A DNA stretch of 8,390 nt from an uncultured Treponema sp. (GTDB taxonomy: Bacteria; Spirochaetota; Spirochaetia; Treponematales; Treponemataceae), in contig NZ_CALHGC010000006.1 in assembly GCF_938029485.1 (NCBI RefSeq), positions 1 to 8,390 of the forward strand. Reading direction: 5' to 3'. The notes beneath the pieces were generated by a model. The model made no database searches. It was not told where the DNA came from and saw only the letters and a list, made by a program, of their open reading frames with translations. A program made the position numbers and the translations under genes. Every line of letters begins with the position of its first letter. The first letter of the stretch is position 1. This document shows positions 6,407 to 8,390 of the stretch, in pieces.

Positions 6407-6435
6407 ATTCTATCATCTATTACCGGTATCGTCAA
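6407..6435 (-). promoter_or_regulatory. Predicted promoter of the partner-switching operon, leaderless
   Basis: On the minus strand, TTGACG (6435-6430) is followed after exactly 17 bases by TAGAAT (6412-6407); each box matches the sigma-70 consensus in 5 of 6 positions. Seven bases then separate the -10 box from the ATG at 6399, so transcription should begin at or next to the A of the start codon. This placement also excludes the in-frame TTG at 6435 as start, since it would lie upstream of the transcript. Confidence 0.6.
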
Positions 6436-6469
6436 TTATAAAACTCTCACAAACTTTTTAAACAGCGAC

Positions 6470-6498
6470 TTGTCTATATTGCTTTTTTTGAGTATGTT
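6470..6498 (+). promoter_or_regulatory. Weak candidate promoter for ftsH
   Basis: TTGTCT (6470-6475) and TATGTT (6493-6498) are 17 bases apart and each match the consensus in 4 of 6 positions. A transcript from here would have a leader of about 75-80 bases. Such matches occur by chance in AT-rich DNA, so this is only a candidate. The rest of the 6400-6581 intergenic region shows no clear hairpin or RNA element. Confidence 0.25.
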
Positions 6499-6581
6499 AT
6501 GCCATATAGATAGGGAATCTCCACTACCTTCACCGGAGTTTTGAGCGGAATCCTAAAGTAAAAGATGAGGCAACGGCAGTT

Positions 6582-8390
6582 ATGAATCAAAATGATGATA
6601 AGAACAAAAAGGATCCTGACGAACGAGATCCCTTTAATTTTTTTAAGTTGAGTCCCGAACCGTCCAATAGCAATAATAACAAGGATCAAAAAAAACCTCG
6701 ATTACCTTTTATCGCTATTATTATCGGCGTGTTTGTTGCGCTGCTCATTGCAAACCAATTCTTAATGAAGCAAGAAGCGAACATTATTCCTTTTTCGGAG
6801 TTTAAAGACCGCGTTGCATCGGGTGAAATCGTTAAAGTTATTATGGGGCCGACGTACTTTACCGGACAAACAAAAACACAGGCGAGCAGTGAGCAGCCCC
6901 GCAGCAAGCTGCCGTTTTTATCGGCAGATGCGGGAGATGCCTATCAAACGGTCGGTATTTATTCGGAATCGTTTTTACAGCTGCTTGACGAACATAATGT
7001 CATCTACTTAGTACGCCCGAAAGAAAACAACTTTATTGTCGACTTTTTGGTTCAATGGATATTGCCGTTCGGCTTTATCTTCCTTTTATGGCATTTTGTC
7101 ATGAAGCGCTTCACCTCAAATCTCGGCGGACTCGGCGGCAGTATTTTTTCCGGCGGGCAGGCTCGGTCGGCAGCCGTAGAAGAGGGAAAAGTTACCGCCC
7201 GCTTCAGCGATGTCGCCGGCGTCGATGAAGCAAAGGAAGAACTGGTTGAGGTTGTCGACTTTTTGAAGTTTCCGCAAAAATACACTGAAATAGGCGGTAA
7301 AATTCCCCGCGGCGTTTTGCTGGTCGGTCCGCCCGGTACCGGCAAAACCTTGCTGGCCCGCGCCGTTGCAGGAGAATCCGGCGTTCCTTTCTTTAGAATC
7401 AGCGGTTCTGACTTTGTAGAGATGTTTGTCGGTGTCGGCGCATCCCGCGTACGCGATCTTTTTAAACAAGCGCGGGAAAAAGCTCCTTGTATCATTTTTA
7501 TCGATGAGCTCGATGCCATCGGTAAGTCCCGTTTAAATTCCATTCATTCAAACGACGAGCGGGAGCAGACGCTTAACCAGCTCCTCGTAGAAATGGACGG
7601 ATTCGATAACAGCACGGGACTTATTTTGCTTGCAGCGACCAACCGCCCCGATGTTCTTGACCCCGCGCTGCTCCGTCCGGGACGGTTTGACCGGCAGGTT
7701 GCGGTCGATCGCCCCGATATGAAAGGGCGGGAGCAGATTCTCAAGATACACGCTAAGGATGTTAAACTGGCAAACGGCATTGACCTCAGCGATACGGCGC
7801 GGATTACGAGCGGCTTTTCCGGCGCAGACCTTGCAAACGTAATTAACGAGGCTGCGTTGCTTGCAGTACGCGGCGGCCGTAAGGAAGTTATTACGGAGGA
7901 TCTCAACGAAGCGGTGGAAAAGGCCATCGCCGGTTTACAGAAGAAAAGCAGGGTTGTAAAGGAAAAAGAACGCCAAATCGTGGCATACCACGAAACCGGA
8001 CACGCAATAACGGCCGCCTTTACCGAAGGAGCCGATAAGGTACATAAGGTTTCCATTATACCGCGCGGTATTGCAGCGCTCGGCTATACCTTAAACATCC
8101 CCGAAGAAGACCGCTTCCTGCGTACCGAAAAAGAACTGCTCGCAGAGGTTGACTGCCTGCTCGGCGGGCGGGCTGCCGAATTTGTGCAGTTCGGCGTCGT
8201 TTCCACCGGCGCCGCGAACGATCTGTCACGCGCGACCGATATTATCCGCGGCATGATAACCGACTACGGTATGAGCGGCCGCTTTAAAAACGTTGCGCTT
8301 TCAAAGCGGGGCGGCGGGTACGGCGCCGGAGACCCTCAGCTGGTACGTGAATATTCGGAAACGACACAGCAGTATATCGATGAAGAGATC
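6582..8390 (+). CDS. ftsH: ATP-dependent zinc metalloprotease FtsH, 3' end missing
   Basis: FtsH is a hexameric inner-membrane AAA+ protease that extracts and degrades misfolded membrane proteins and short-lived regulators. The window holds 603 codons with no stop; the family is about 610-690 residues. An Asn/Asp/Lys-rich cytoplasmic N-terminus of ~40 residues precedes the first membrane segment (42-62), then a periplasmic domain (about 63-152) and a second segment (153-174). The AAA+ module has Walker A GPPGTGKT (249-256), the pore loop FVG (282-284), Walker B IIFIDE (304-309) and the second region of homology with arginines 365 and 368. The protease domain has the zinc site HETGH (470-474), with Thr where Ala is usual, and the third ligand Asp547 in STGAAND. 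The ATG has GAGG 11 bases upstream. It is divergent from the partner-switching operon. All catalytic residues are intact. The missing part is the C-terminal tail. Confidence 0.97.
   Translation, partial: MNQNDDKNKKDPDERDPFNFFKLSPEPSNSNNNKDQKKPRLPFIAIIIGVFVALLIANQFLMKQEANIIPFSEFKDRVASGEIVKVIMGPTYFTGQTKTQASSEQPRSKLPFLSADAGDAYQTVGIYSESFLQLLDEHNVIYLVRPKENNFIVDFLVQWILPFGFIFLLWHFVMKRFTSNLGGLGGSIFSGGQARSAAVEEGKVTARFSDVAGVDEAKEELVEVVDFLKFPQKYTEIGGKIPRGVLLVGPPGTGKTLLARAVAGESGVPFFRISGSDFVEMFVGVGASRVRDLFKQAREKAPCIIFIDELDAIGKSRLNSIHSNDEREQTLNQLLVEMDGFDNSTGLILLAATNRPDVLDPALLRPGRFDRQVAVDRPDMKGREQILKIHAKDVKLANGIDLSDTARITSGFSGADLANVINEAALLAVRGGRKEVITEDLNEAVEKAIAGLQKKSRVVKEKERQIVAYHETGHAITAAFTEGADKVHKVSIIPRGIAALGYTLNIPEEDRFLRTEKELLAEVDCLLGGRAAEFVQFGVVSTGAANDLSRATDIIRGMITDYGMSGRFKNVALSKRGGGYGAGDPQLVREYSETTQQYIDEEI

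Noticed and set aside
6565..6585. Six-codon upstream frame whose TGA overlaps the ftsH ATG
   Set aside because: It could be a coupling peptide, but no ribosome binding site precedes it, and such short frames are common by chance; its GAGG is better explained as the ribosome binding site of ftsH.
7544..8056. 170-codon open frame on the minus strand opposite ftsH
   Set aside because: Its Ser/Arg/Ala-rich translation is the usual antisense image of a GC-rich coding region, and the ftsH frame has unambiguous catalytic motifs here.

Overview
The window looks like a chromosomal segment of a spirochaete, most likely a Treponema of moderate GC content. This is an inference from three things: the mix of genes, the AAA-ATPase/PD-(D/E)XK protein of a type that is common in that genus, and the spirochaete-like style of the FtsH sequence. 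No 16S rRNA or other decisive marker is present, so the genus is not proven. No tRNA, rRNA, CRISPR array or insertion sequence was seen. The longest stretch without a gene is about 180 bases.

Left block, plus strand (1-1998). These are tightly packed housekeeping genes: the 3' part of folD (one-carbon/folate metabolism), a YigZ/IMPACT-family gene whose start codon overlaps the folD stop, and ruvA (Holliday-junction recognition) with a strong ribosome binding site 40 bases further on. They look like one transcription unit whose promoter lies outside the window. Just behind ruvA is a short open stretch with no start codon whose translation resembles a protein tail, possibly the remnant of a lost gene.

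Middle block, minus strand (2100-6399). Read in its own direction, it begins with a three-gene partner-switching module in the order of Bacillus rsbU-rsbV-rsbW. First comes a membrane-anchored protein with a GAF-like sensor region and a SpoIIE/PP2C phosphatase, then a STAS-domain anti-sigma-factor antagonist, then a small HATPase-type anti-sigma factor/serine kinase. The three genes are 14-18 bases apart. No sigma factor gene accompanies them, so the target is not visible here. After 116 bases containing two inverted repeats comes a 537-residue protein that joins a P-loop ATPase to a C-terminal PD-(D/E)XK nuclease-like domain. It is preceded by its own predicted promoter.

Right block, plus strand (6582-8390). 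This is the start of ftsH, the membrane-bound AAA+ zinc protease. It is transcribed divergently from the partner-switching operon and is cut off by the window edge after 603 codons.

The most notable non-coding signal is that both transcription units of the middle block have a -35/-10 pair with exactly 17 bases between the boxes. In each case the -10 box ends only 6-7 bases before the ATG, so both mRNAs are predicted to be leaderless. For the phosphatase gene this also argues that an in-frame upstream TTG is part of the -35 box and not the start codon.
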